Source: SIG78 sp045533055 (GTDB lineage Bacteria > Verrucomicrobiota > Lentisphaeria > Victivallales > Victivallaceae). From it: 14,459 nt of DNA. Numbering within the stretch: the stretch's first letter is position 1; every line of letters starts with the position of its first letter. The notes under the pieces are model-generated. The model ran no database searches. It worked only from the letters and a program-made list of their open reading frames with translations, and had not been told where the DNA came from. Positions 8,226 to 14,459 of the stretch are shown here, in pieces. The DNA is taken from NCBI GenBank assembly GCA_045533055.1, contig JAZSHD010000195.1:1-14459 (forward strand), read 5' to 3'. A program made the translations under genes and the position numbers.

Positions 8226-10009
8226 AAATATTACTTTCAGCAATCCCCTTTGATAACGGCAAATCGGGTATTTCGGTCTATATCAGAGAGGTGGTAAAGG
8301 CTCTGGAAAGTGCGGGGCATGAGCTTACCTTGATCGTGGAAGATGATGGAGCAAAAGAATTTGCACGCTTTGAGCTTATAAAGATCAAAAAATGCCGTGC
8401 CTTGTTTTCCATGCTTTACAGCTTGTTTATTCTGCCCTGGCGGATACGTTGGCAAAAGTATGATTTTTGCATCATGCTCGCTGCCAACCGGCGGGTTTTC
8501 TGCCGTTACCCCATATTTACAACTGCCGTGGTGCATGATTTATCCCAGTACCATGTGCCGGTAAAGTATGACAAATTCCGGATGTTTTACATCAAGCATG
8601 TTTTGCCTTATTATGTGAGGAAAGCTCAAAGCATCGTTGCCATAAGTAATTCAACCAAAAACGATTTGATCAAATACTGGCATATACCCGAAGAAAAAAT
8701 CACGGTGGTCTACAACGGTTTTACCCCTCCGGAATGGGTGGAAAAACCCAAACTCAAGCAGATACTCTATATATCACGCATTGAGCACCCCGGCAAAAAT
8801 CATTTGAATTTGCTCAAAGCCTTTGAACTTTTACCGGAAAATCTGCGTAAGGAGTACACCCTCGTTATGCCGGGAGCCGCCTGGAACGGGGCGGAAACTG
8901 TCTTTGAGTATGCGGAAAAATCGCCGTGCAAAGAGCAATTCAAGTTCACGGGGTTTGTGGACTTTGCCAAACTGCCGGAGCTTTACAGCCAAAGTGTTAT
9001 GTATATATTTCCTTCCAACTTTGAAGGCTTCGGGCTGTCGCTGTTGGAAGCTATGCACGCCGGACTGCCTTGTGCATGTTCCAACAACTCCTCTCTGGGC
9101 GAATTGGGTTCTGGTGCCGCCGAACTCTTTGACCCGGCTTCGCCACAAAAAATAGCTTCTGCCATGGAAAAAATTCTGACAAATGAGGTTTATCAAAAAG
9201 AGTTGATACAAAAGGGCAGAGAAAAATCTGCCAAATTCAGCTGGCAAAACACTGCACAAGGTTTAGTCGATACTTTTGAGCGTAAACAAGCGGTGATTTT
9301 CGGCGTATCATTCTTCCGGGGCACTATGGCAAACGCACTTACGCAACTGGATAAATTTGTGCAGAGCAAACAATATCACCATGCAGCATTTATCAACGCC
9401 CATTGTTTGAACATAGCTTATAAAAACAGAGAATATAAGCAAGTCCTCAACAGCTGTTCAGCGGTTTTTGCCGACGGCATCGGGGCAAAGATCGGGGCAA
9501 AACTGCTGGGCTATGAGGTGGAAGAAAATGTCAACGGTACTGATATGTTCCCCTTGCTGGCTCAAAAACCTTACCGCATTTACCTTTTGGGCGGAGCTCC
9601 CGGCGTGGCGGCAAAAGCCCTGGAAAAAGCCGGAGCGTTGAACGGCAAAGCGGAATTTGTGGGCTGTGCCGATGGATTTTTCTGCGATAAAAGCGAAAAA
9701 GCAGTTTTTGCCGAAATCAAAGCCTTGCAGCCGGATATTGTTTTAGTGGCTATGGGCGTACCCAAACAGGAAATGTGGATCAATGAGCATTTGTCAGCTT
9801 TTCCCGGCTGCGTTATGATCGGTGTAGGCGGCTTGCTGGATTTTGTATCTGAACGCATCCCCCGTGCCCCCTTGTGGATGCGAAAATGCAATATCGAGTG
9901 GTGTTACCGGCTTTACAACGAGCCGATAAGATTGTTTAAGCGTTATATTATAGGCAACCCCCTGTTTATTCTGCGGGTTTACTGGTGTAAAATATGGAGG
10001 AAAAAATGA
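8222..10009 (+). CDS. Fused glycosyltransferase: GT4 domain followed by WecG/TagA/CpsF (GT26) domain
   Basis: A 595-residue two-domain protein. Residues 1 to about 350 are a GT4 enzyme: GKSGISVYIREVV loop, AISNSTKNDL, ILYISRIEHPGKNH, and the EX7E pair E268 and E276 in EGFGLSLLE. From about residue 357 a second domain starts (AVIFGVSFFRGT) and matches WecG/TagA/CpsF: FINAHCLNIAY (390-400), FADGIG with D418 in the catalytic-aspartate position, NGTDMF, YLLGG, VAMGVPKQEMW, and IGVGGLLDF. GT26 enzymes transfer N-acetylmannosamine or related sugars to an undecaprenyl-diphosphate-linked sugar, usually as the second step of a repeat unit. Both domains look intact, and codon use does not change at the joint. 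The basic aromatic C-terminus (RVYWCKIWRKK) fits membrane association. GGGGTG at 8211-8216 and ATGA overlaps at both ends support the limits. The Thr that precedes the Asn in classical TagA is Phe390 here. Confidence 0.9.
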   Translation: MKILLSAIPFDNGKSGISVYIREVVKALESAGHELTLIVEDDGAKEFARFELIKIKKCRALFSMLYSLFILPWRIRWQKYDFCIMLAANRRVFCRYPIFTTAVVHDLSQYHVPVKYDKFRMFYIKHVLPYYVRKAQSIVAISNSTKNDLIKYWHIPEEKITVVYNGFTPPEWVEKPKLKQILYISRIEHPGKNHLNLLKAFELLPENLRKEYTLVMPGAAWNGAETVFEYAEKSPCKEQFKFTGFVDFAKLPELYSQSVMYIFPSNFEGFGLSLLEAMHAGLPCACSNNSSLGELGSGAAELFDPASPQKIASAMEKILTNEVYQKELIQKGREKSAKFSWQNTAQGLVDTFERKQAVIFGVSFFRGTMANALTQLDKFVQSKQYHHAAFINAHCLNIAYKNREYKQVLNSCSAVFADGIGAKIGAKLLGYEVEENVNGTDMFPLLAQKPYRIYLLGGAPGVAAKALEKAGALNGKAEFVGCADGFFCDKSEKAVFAEIKALQPDIVLVAMGVPKQEMWINEHLSAFPGCVMIGVGGLLDFVSERIPRAPLWMRKCNIEWCYRLYNEPIRLFKRYIIGNPLFILRVYWCKIWRKK

Positions 10010-10908
10010 AAAAAATTTATTGGGCAATTTGTTTGAGTTTATTAGCAGCAGTATTTGCCGGGTGCAGTTCCACTTCGCCCTTCGACTATGGTACCAACTG
10101 GCTGATACGGGAAAATGATATACCCCAGTATTACTCAAAATTTGATTTGTTTTATATCGGCAAAGCCCCTGCCGGGTATGGCGATACTCATGATATACAG
10201 TTTAACTGGACAAAGACCCACACCAACGATATTTTCGGGCGGGGCGTAAGAGTTTTTGCTCCGGAAATAGCGGATTTGAACATAGATAATGTGACCGACG
10301 CTCTGGAGTATTACATGGAAAATTTCCACGAAGCTGGTCACCCCTTTGTGCTGCTTGCCGAAGGTAAAAATGCCGATTTACTATACGCTGCCATGCAGAA
10401 TGTAAGCGGTATGACGGTAAAAAACGGTTTTATTGCCGCCTATTTGCCGGATATGCAGCCTAAAACGGCTGAACAAATCGCCGACGACTTTTACTGGCAA
10501 GACCTTAAAGCAGCCACTAATGCCGACGATGCGGGCGTGATCGCCACTTGGACAAGCTGTATAAACAATGAAAAAATGCCCCCCATGCCTGCTGATACAT
10601 ATAACATCAATCCTTTGAACTGGAAAATCGATAATACTCCGGCTCCGGCAAGCGAAAACCTTAAAGCGGTCTTTTACATGCCCGAACACAAAAATATTTT
10701 CTGGCGTAAAGTGGAAGTCAAAAACTTTTGCGGGGCGGTTATTGATCAGAAAAAAAACTTGCTGATGGTTGATTGCCCCCCACTATTGCTCCATACGGTA
10801 AACGGCAGATTTACCAATAACTGCATATCCATCTTTGCCGGAAACATTGCCGCCAACGCCAAAAACCGCACACAAAATTTGATCAAAGCCAGAGAGTGGG
10901 GCAAATAA
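10006..10908 (+). CDS. DUF3089-like lipoprotein, apparently without catalytic serine
   Basis: A 300-residue predicted lipoprotein: a KK-containing N-terminus, hydrophobic core and lipobox VFAGC, with C20 lipidated. The start at 10006 is preferred to the in-frame ATG at 9994, because GGAGG (9996-10000) lies 5 bases before it and it forms an ATGA overlap with the previous stop. Body motifs resemble DUF3089 (alpha/beta-hydrolase-like): RVFAPEIADLNIDNVTDAL, a YYMENFHEAGHPFVLL strand, ATWTSC, NPLNWK (202-207) and a final IFAGNIAANAKNR. Where the family usually has the nucleophile elbow GHSQG after this strand, this protein reads AEGKN (118-122), and the late His-containing motif is also not visible. 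It may therefore be a binding or scaffold protein rather than an esterase. Family recognition is from memory of motif order and is moderate. It is likely anchored in a membrane facing the periplasm or the surface, close to the exported glycan. Confidence 0.7.
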   Translation: MKKIYWAICLSLLAAVFAGCSSTSPFDYGTNWLIRENDIPQYYSKFDLFYIGKAPAGYGDTHDIQFNWTKTHTNDIFGRGVRVFAPEIADLNIDNVTDALEYYMENFHEAGHPFVLLAEGKNADLLYAAMQNVSGMTVKNGFIAAYLPDMQPKTAEQIADDFYWQDLKAATNADDAGVIATWTSCINNEKMPPMPADTYNINPLNWKIDNTPAPASENLKAVFYMPEHKNIFWRKVEVKNFCGAVIDQKKNLLMVDCPPLLLHTVNGRFTNNCISIFAGNIAANAKNRTQNLIKAREWGK

Positions 10909-10909
10909 A

Positions 10910-11845
10910 ATGAAGTTTTTTGATTTTTTGCCCTGTTACTTATTGAATCATTCGCCCAGGATCATTGCGGCGTATGAAATGGATTTTCTGCGGAATTTAC
11001 CGGCGTTTCAAAAAGCGATCTTACAAGGCGAAAAGTTCACCATGCTGTTGCAATTAGGCTGGTCGGCAGAACTCCCGGAAGTGGCAAATGAGCTGAAAAC
11101 CCGCCTTGCCGAAGCAAAAAATGCTTTTCCCGAAGCAAGGTTCATTATTTTAGCCAACGCCCCCAAAGAAGTGGAAATAATTCAGGAATTCAACGAGGTA
11201 TATTTAGCTAATCACAACGCTTTTCTGGATCCGGCACGCTACCCGGTAGCGAAAAAAACTGAACGCAGATTCGATGCACTTTACATTGCCCGGATCACCC
11301 CTTTCAAGCGGCATGATTTAGCCTTGAAGGTCAAAAATCTGCATTTGATCGGGAGTTATTCGGAGAAGGAAAAAGAGTATTTCCAAAAGACGATCGCCAA
11401 ATTTCCTCATGCAGTTTGGAGCCGGAAAGTCCCCTCATTTTTTATCGGCAAAAAGATTTGCGAAGCTGCCTGCGGGCTGGCTTTGTCGGCTGTTGAGGGA
11501 GCTATGTTCTCCTGCGGCGAATACACCCTTTGCGGTGTGCCGGTGGTAAACACCAGAAATCTGGGCGGGCGGGATACACTGTTGCCCGGGTTTGCCTGCC
11601 GTTACGCTGAAGATAACGCAGAAAGCGTGGCAGAAAATGTCCAATACTGGGTGGATAACCCCATTGAACCCGTGGAGATACGCAATGGATTTCTGAAATT
11701 GGCAAATCCCCAGAAACTTCTGGTGCAGGAGTTGGTTGATTCCATTGCCGGAAAAAAGGTCTTTTTGCCCCATAAACTCAATATCCGCTGCCGGTTGCTG
11801 CCCCACACCCAACTGCTGCACGGTATCAGGAGAAAAACTATATGA
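10910..11845 (+). CDS. Short GT-B glycosyltransferase, GT4-like
   Basis: A 311-residue protein, shorter than normal GT4 enzymes (about 360-400). The C-terminal donor domain is recognisable: FDALYIARITPFKRHDLAL, with FKRH in the usual R..K position; LHLIGSYSEKEKEYF; and LSAVEGAMFSCGEYTLCGVPVV, where E196 and E204 form an EX7E pair. NLGGRDTLL follows. The N-terminal Rossmann half is reduced: it lacks the glycine-rich GG loop and begins directly with FFDFLPCYLLNH, so the acceptor site may be unusual. ATG starts one base after the lipoprotein stop, with only a weak GTGGGG upstream, so coupling is likely. Its end overlaps the manC start by ATGA. The donor is unknown; GDP-mannose is a context-based guess. 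Confidence 0.75.
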   Translation: MKFFDFLPCYLLNHSPRIIAAYEMDFLRNLPAFQKAILQGEKFTMLLQLGWSAELPEVANELKTRLAEAKNAFPEARFIILANAPKEVEIIQEFNEVYLANHNAFLDPARYPVAKKTERRFDALYIARITPFKRHDLALKVKNLHLIGSYSEKEKEYFQKTIAKFPHAVWSRKVPSFFIGKKICEAACGLALSAVEGAMFSCGEYTLCGVPVVNTRNLGGRDTLLPGFACRYAEDNAESVAENVQYWVDNPIEPVEIRNGFLKLANPQKLLVQELVDSIAGKKVFLPHKLNIRCRLLPHTQLLHGIRRKTI

Positions 11846-12840
11846 AAATTGCCAGAGAAAAGATTTTTGCTGTGATCATGGCGGGCGGCAAGGGCGAAAG
11901 ATTGTGGCCCTTGAGCACCGAAGAACGCCCCAAACCCATGATGTCGCTCAATGGTCAGCAAACCTTGCTGGAAGATACGGTACAGCGGCTGTTCCCGCTT
12001 TTAAATGCCGAAAATATATTGGTGATGACCGACGAAAAATCCGCCGTTCAAGCCCGTGATATATTGATGCTGCCCGCAGAAAACATCATTGCCGAACCCT
12101 GCCGACGCAATACCGCACCATGTATAGCATTGGCGGCGGCGTTGATCAAACGCAAATGCCCCGACGCAGTCATGATAATTCTGCCCGCCGACCACCGCAT
12201 TGCTCCGGTAAAACGCTTTCAGGAAGATTTGCTCGACTGCATTGAACAAGCTCAAAACGGCACTTTGACCATTCTGGGGGTCACTCCGGATAAGCCTGCC
12301 ACCGGCTACGGGTATATCAATGCGGGCGAAAAGATCGCTCCCGGTATCTACAAAGTAAATGCCTTCAAAGAAAAGCCCGATTTTGAAACCGCCCAACACT
12401 ACATGATGGATGGCAACTACTGGTGGAACTGCGGCATATTCGTCTGGCAGGTAAGTGCTATTGCCGAAGCCTTCAAAAAATATTACCCGGCTCTGCACGA
12501 AAAGTTTGTTTCATGGGCGGCCGGCAATGATTACACAACCGACTTTGAACGCTGCGAAAAGATCTCCATAGATTATGCAGTTATGGAAAAAGCCGACAAT
12601 GTAGCAGTCAAGCAAGCCTCTTTCCAATGGAATGATTTGGGCACATTGGCGGCGTTGTACGAAATAACCATGAAAGATTTTCACGAAAACGCCATCAGCA
12701 CTCAAGGCAAAATACAGTTGGAAGAATCCAATCAAAACCTGATTTTCTGCGATGACAATACCGAGATCCGCATGGAAAATATCAAAAAGTGTGCAGTAAT
12801 AAAATCCGGAAAATCCTTGCTGATAACCACCAAATGGTGA
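11842..12840 (+). CDS. manC: Mannose-1-phosphate guanylyltransferase (GDP-mannose pyrophosphorylase)
   Basis: A 332-residue nucleotidyltransferase converting mannose-1-phosphate and GTP to GDP-mannose and diphosphate in the cytoplasm. The signature AGGKGERLWPLSTEERPK covers residues 14-31, with R20 and K31 in the usual positions. EPCRRNTAPCIALAA, MIILPADH, GYGYINAG, FKEKPDFETA and WWNCGIFVW follow in the expected order, and FQWNDLGTL marks the late sugar-binding loop. It is the short, single-function form, without the phosphomannose isomerase domain found in AlgA/ManC bifunctional enzymes, so phosphomannose isomerase and phosphomannomutase must be encoded elsewhere. AGGAG at 11828-11832 and an ATGA overlap with the previous stop support the start. 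Being last in the run, it supplies activated mannose for the transferases; conversion to GDP-fucose or another derivative is also possible. Confidence 0.93.
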   Translation: MKIAREKIFAVIMAGGKGERLWPLSTEERPKPMMSLNGQQTLLEDTVQRLFPLLNAENILVMTDEKSAVQARDILMLPAENIIAEPCRRNTAPCIALAAALIKRKCPDAVMIILPADHRIAPVKRFQEDLLDCIEQAQNGTLTILGVTPDKPATGYGYINAGEKIAPGIYKVNAFKEKPDFETAQHYMMDGNYWWNCGIFVWQVSAIAEAFKKYYPALHEKFVSWAAGNDYTTDFERCEKISIDYAVMEKADNVAVKQASFQWNDLGTLAALYEITMKDFHENAISTQGKIQLEESNQNLIFCDDNTEIRMENIKKCAVIKSGKSLLITTKW

Positions 12841-13028
12841 CAATGCAGATATTTTTCTGTGCCCAAATTCAAGCATCAAATTACCGTTCCCCATGCAGGG
12901 TGCGGTATTTGTTTAAGGCTCGGTTCCCAATATCGGTTGATAAACAGAAAAAATTCTAATGCAAAAATTAATCATGCAGCTTTTTACTGACCTACCCGTA
13001 TTGGAAACAGAGCCTTACTGAATCAATT
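12841..13028. other. Non-coding region between convergent units
   Basis: This stretch separates manC (+) from the amidohydrolase gene (-). No credible reading frame was seen. The only clear structure is the long inverted repeat described separately at 12914-13017. The first 73 bases after manC hold no strong rho-independent terminator; only a weak dyad is visible around 12844-12862. Confidence 0.7.
12914..13017. repeat. Imperfect inverted repeat, exactly TA-flanked; MITE-like relic or bidirectional terminator
   Basis: The left arm starts TAAGGCTCGGTTCCCAATA at 12914, and the right arm ends TATTGGAAACAGAGCCTTA at 13017. Pairing continues inward for about 26 positions, with 22-23 matched or wobble pairs, and the loop is about 50 bases. 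If the outer TA dinucleotides (12914-12915 and 13016-13017) are read as a target duplication, the inner unit is exactly 100 bp, beginning AGGCTC and ending GAGCCT. That is a form seen in MITE-like elements of TA-targeting transposons such as IS630/Tc1-mariner or some IS5 subgroups. No transposase is encoded inside. Lying between convergent genes, it could also end transcription in both directions. Confidence 0.6.
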
Positions 13029-13820
13029 TTACATTTTCAATAATTTTACAGCATTTCCGGCAAGGATCATTGCTTCGGCGTCACTTCCCAGCTTCAGGTC
13101 GTGCAGCAGCTCCAATGCGTGAGTTTGATCGCACCACGGGCTGTCGGTACCGAACAGACAATTTTCCACGCCCAGAATATCCACCAGTTTGCGGTATTCA
13201 GCTATGGGCATACTTTCGCCGACAAAAGAGAGGTCGAAGTAGATATTCTCTGCCCCGGCAAGATGTTTTTTTACCTCGTTCCACATCTTCCACGATCCGC
13301 CATGGGCACAAACAAATTTCAAATTCTTATGCCGGTCGTGCATCCGCCGCAAACTTGCCGGATCGCTGTGAAAGGGCGGGGAAAATCCCGCATCTTCTCC
13401 GGCGTGAGTCAGCAGAAACAAATCCAGTTCAGCAATCATCTGCCAGACTTTGTCCAGCTCCATTTCGTCAAAAGAAAAACTCTGGTATTCGGGGTGGACT
13501 TTGACTCCGGGAAAGTTTTGTGCTTTGACAAATTCCAAGGTTTGAGCAAATTCTTCATCCCGGGGGTGTACCGAACCGAGCATGATGATGGGTTTTACAT
13601 CATTTTCTTTTGCCCAGCTGTTCAAACTTATCCCCCTGCCCGGCTGGGTCACCAGCGGCAAACCTACGGCGTAATCAATGTTTGCCCGCTCCAGAGAGCG
13701 GAGCAAATCAGCCCGGGTACCGTTCAAAGCCGGTTCCAGATTGGCTTTTTCCCGGGCGGTGGCAAGAGCCCGTTCCACGATTTTTTCGGGATAAAAATGT
13801 GTATGAAAATCTATAATCAT
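13029..13820 (-). CDS. Amidohydrolase family metal-dependent hydrolase (Amidohydro_2 type)
   Basis: A 263-residue TIM-barrel hydrolase. The N-terminus IIDFHTHFY gives the metal-binding HxH (H6, H8). PGVKVHPEYQ gives K107 and H109, LTHAGE gives H139, CAHGG gives H173, and FGTDSPW gives D226. This is the full metal and catalytic set of Amidohydro_2 or TatD-like enzymes. Members cleave C-N or C-C bonds or act as decarboxylases or lactonases; the substrate is not deducible. No signal peptide is present, so it is cytoplasmic. The start codon lies 7 bases after the stop of the upstream lipoprotein gene and lacks an evident Shine-Dalgarno sequence (the spacer is AT-rich), so translation is probably coupled. 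The long open frame on the opposite strand (13101-13826) is a shadow of this gene. Confidence 0.9.
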   Translation of the reverse strand: MIIDFHTHFYPEKIVERALATAREKANLEPALNGTRADLLRSLERANIDYAVGLPLVTQPGRGISLNSWAKENDVKPIIMLGSVHPRDEEFAQTLEFVKAQNFPGVKVHPEYQSFSFDEMELDKVWQMIAELDLFLLTHAGEDAGFSPPFHSDPASLRRMHDRHKNLKFVCAHGGSWKMWNEVKKHLAGAENIYFDLSFVGESMPIAEYRKLVDILGVENCLFGTDSPWCDQTHALELLHDLKLGSDAEAMILAGNAVKLLKM

Positions 13821-13827
13821 TATTAAA

Positions 13828-14274
13828 TCATTTTTTTCGGAAATATTCGGCGTACATTATCCGCTTATAGCGGGTATAGCCCTGATCGGGGTCGCCGGAT
13901 ATATCCTCTTGCATTTGCGTTTCAAACTGCGTTTGATCCGGATCGTCGGTGGCTTCAATAAAGTTGTACTCTGCCATGTTTACCACATGACCTTCCGGAA
14001 CCAATCTTACTCCGGCTATCCTCATAGCGTTTGCTCCATGTTCCAAACCAAGTTCATAGAGTTTGCTTTGCAATTCACCATTGCTGGTGCCGGAGTATTC
14101 GCCGGAAGCGTGGCCCAAACCAATCAGCTCAAACTCTGACTTGTCGGGTGTTTTCTGCAAAAGTTCCAACGAGCTTGTGGGGGCAAAGCTTTTGCCCTTA
14201 TATTCGGTCGAAACACAGGAAACCAGTCCCCAAGCAGCAATAGCCAATACAGCGACCCGAATCAGATTTTTCAT
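13828..14274 (-). CDS. Small lipoprotein with an RcsF/YbjQ-like motif pattern
   Basis: A 148-residue predicted lipoprotein: basic start KNLIR, hydrophobic core and lipobox GLVSC, with C20 as the lipidated residue. The mature part has FELIGLGHASG (48-58), a spacer, then LYELGLEHGANAMRI (72-86) and a strand. The pattern of a strand with LG..SG, then a helix ending GANA, is like that of RcsF, YbjQ and DUF4156-type small proteins, so a small alpha/beta envelope domain is likely, but homology is not established. The C-terminus is acidic, then aromatic and basic (YAEYFRKK). AGGAAGG at 14282-14288 lies 7 bases before the start. It sits upstream of the amidohydrolase gene, probably in one two-gene unit. 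Confidence 0.75.
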   Translation of the reverse strand: MKNLIRVAVLAIAAWGLVSCVSTEYKGKSFAPTSSLELLQKTPDKSEFELIGLGHASGEYSGTSNGELQSKLYELGLEHGANAMRIAGVRLVPEGHVVNMAEYNFIEATDDPDQTQFETQMQEDISGDPDQGYTRYKRIMYAEYFRKK

Positions 14275-14305
14275 GGCAGTACCTTCCTTTGAAGTTAAAC
14301 AAATT

Positions 14306-14350
14306 ACGGAGATGCGTTCCGTATAAAACCGACCGCGATCTCCGTATAAA
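14306..14350 (-). promoter_or_regulatory. Candidate operator/promoter region of the lipoprotein-amidohydrolase unit
   Basis: ACGGAGATGCG (14306-14316) and CGCGATCTCCGT (14334-14345) form an 11-bp dyad with one bulged G. Within it, TCCGTATAAA occurs twice (14318-14327 and 14341-14350), 23 bases apart start to start. Read on the minus strand, these give two TTTATACGGA copies, either of which could supply a TATA-like -10 element about 50-75 bases upstream of the start codon. A good -35 is not obvious. The dyad and repeat together suggest a regulator site, but this is inference. Confidence 0.35.
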
Positions 14351-14360
14351 TGTTCTTTAC

Positions 14361-14383
14361 TTCAAGCGGGCATTGCCGCTGAA
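14361..14383. other. Small hairpin
   Basis: TTCAAGCGG and CCGCTGAA pair as 8 base pairs with one bulged A around a 6-base GCATTG loop. It lies between the candidate promoter dyad and the large hairpin at the window edge. A further perfect odd palindrome, GCTCCGGGAGC, follows at 14388-14398. No function is assigned. Confidence 0.4.
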
Positions 14384-14399
14384 GATCGCTCCGGGAGCA

Positions 14400-14451
14400 T
14401 TGGGGAAGCGGGAAAAACCTTTTCAGGAAAGGTTCTTTCCCTCTTCCCCAA
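14400..14451. terminator. Long near-perfect hairpin, terminator or repeat-family element
   Basis: The arms TGGGGAAGCGGGAAA (14401-14415) and TTTCCCTCTTCCCCA (14436-14450) pair with a single C-T mismatch. The stem continues as AACCTTT / AAAGGTT, with one bulged C, to a 5-base TCAGG loop. That is about 23 base pairs. The A run and T run lie inside the stem rather than after it, so it is not a textbook rho-independent terminator. Such hairpins with GGGGAA...TTCCCC arms are common as intergenic repeats or bidirectional terminators in gut bacteria. It probably ends a transcript entering from beyond the window. Confidence 0.6.
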
Positions 14452-14459
14452 ACCCCATC

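Noticed and set aside
9994..10005. Earlier ATG for the lipoprotein
   Set aside because: It would place the GGAGG ribosome-binding site inside the coding region; the ATG at 10006 has correct spacing and an ATGA overlap.
12914..13017. Integron attC site
   Set aside because: The arms do not contain the RYYYAAC/GTTRRRY core boxes, and no cassette array or integrase is near.
13101..13826. 241-residue plus-strand open frame
   Set aside because: It is antisense to the amidohydrolase gene, whose motifs are complete, and it shows no family motifs of its own.
1..14459. CRISPR array, tRNA, rRNA or riboswitch
   Set aside because: No regularly spaced repeats, cloverleaf-like segments or familiar riboswitch consensus were seen; the intergenic space is very small.

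Overview
The window looks like part of a bacterial extracellular-polysaccharide (EPS, capsule or glycan-repeat) locus from a Gram-negative-type bacterium: two genes encode lipoproteins with clear lipoboxes. Base composition is near 50% GC. The gene mix (GH9 enzyme, alkaline-phosphatase-fold enzyme, Wzx-type flippase, STAS protein, several GT-B transferases and a WecG-type domain in one run) makes me think of the PVC group, possibly Lentisphaerota/Victivallales. That placement is an impression from protein style, not a result.

Region 1 (1-12840, + strand) is one tightly packed run of ten genes. In order: a 5'-truncated GH9 family hydrolase; a type I phosphodiesterase/nucleotide pyrophosphatase-like protein; a Wzx/MOP flippase; a small STAS-domain protein; a GT2 transferase; two GT4 transferases; a GT4-GT26 (WecG/TagA/CpsF) fusion; a DUF3089-like lipoprotein; a short GT-B transferase; and mannose-1-phosphate guanylyltransferase (ManC). 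Counting the fusion as one protein gives eleven coding features. Most junctions are 4-base ATGA overlaps or gaps of 1-7 bases, so the run is very likely one transcription unit with translational coupling. It starts upstream of the window.

A working model: ManC makes GDP-mannose; the GT26 domain and four or five other transferases build an oligosaccharide on undecaprenyl diphosphate; the flippase moves it across the inner membrane; and the GH9 enzyme and lipoprotein act on or bind the product outside. No initiating phosphoglycosyl transferase, Wzy polymerase, Wzz or Wza is present here, so these would have to lie upstream or elsewhere.

Region 2 (12841-13028) is non-coding and lies between convergent transcription units. 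It holds a striking imperfect inverted repeat of about 100 bp flanked by TA on both sides, which could be a MITE-like relic or a bidirectional terminator.

Region 3 (13029-14274, - strand) is a two-gene unit: a small lipoprotein with an RcsF/YbjQ-like motif pattern, followed by an Amidohydro_2 family metal-dependent hydrolase. Its upstream region (14275-14459) is rich in dyad symmetry, including a 23-bp-stem hairpin at the window edge.

The most unusual items are the DUF3089-like lipoprotein whose nucleophile elbow is degenerate, the STAS protein lacking the phosphorylatable serine, the GT4-GT26 fusion, and the TA-flanked 100-bp inverted repeat.
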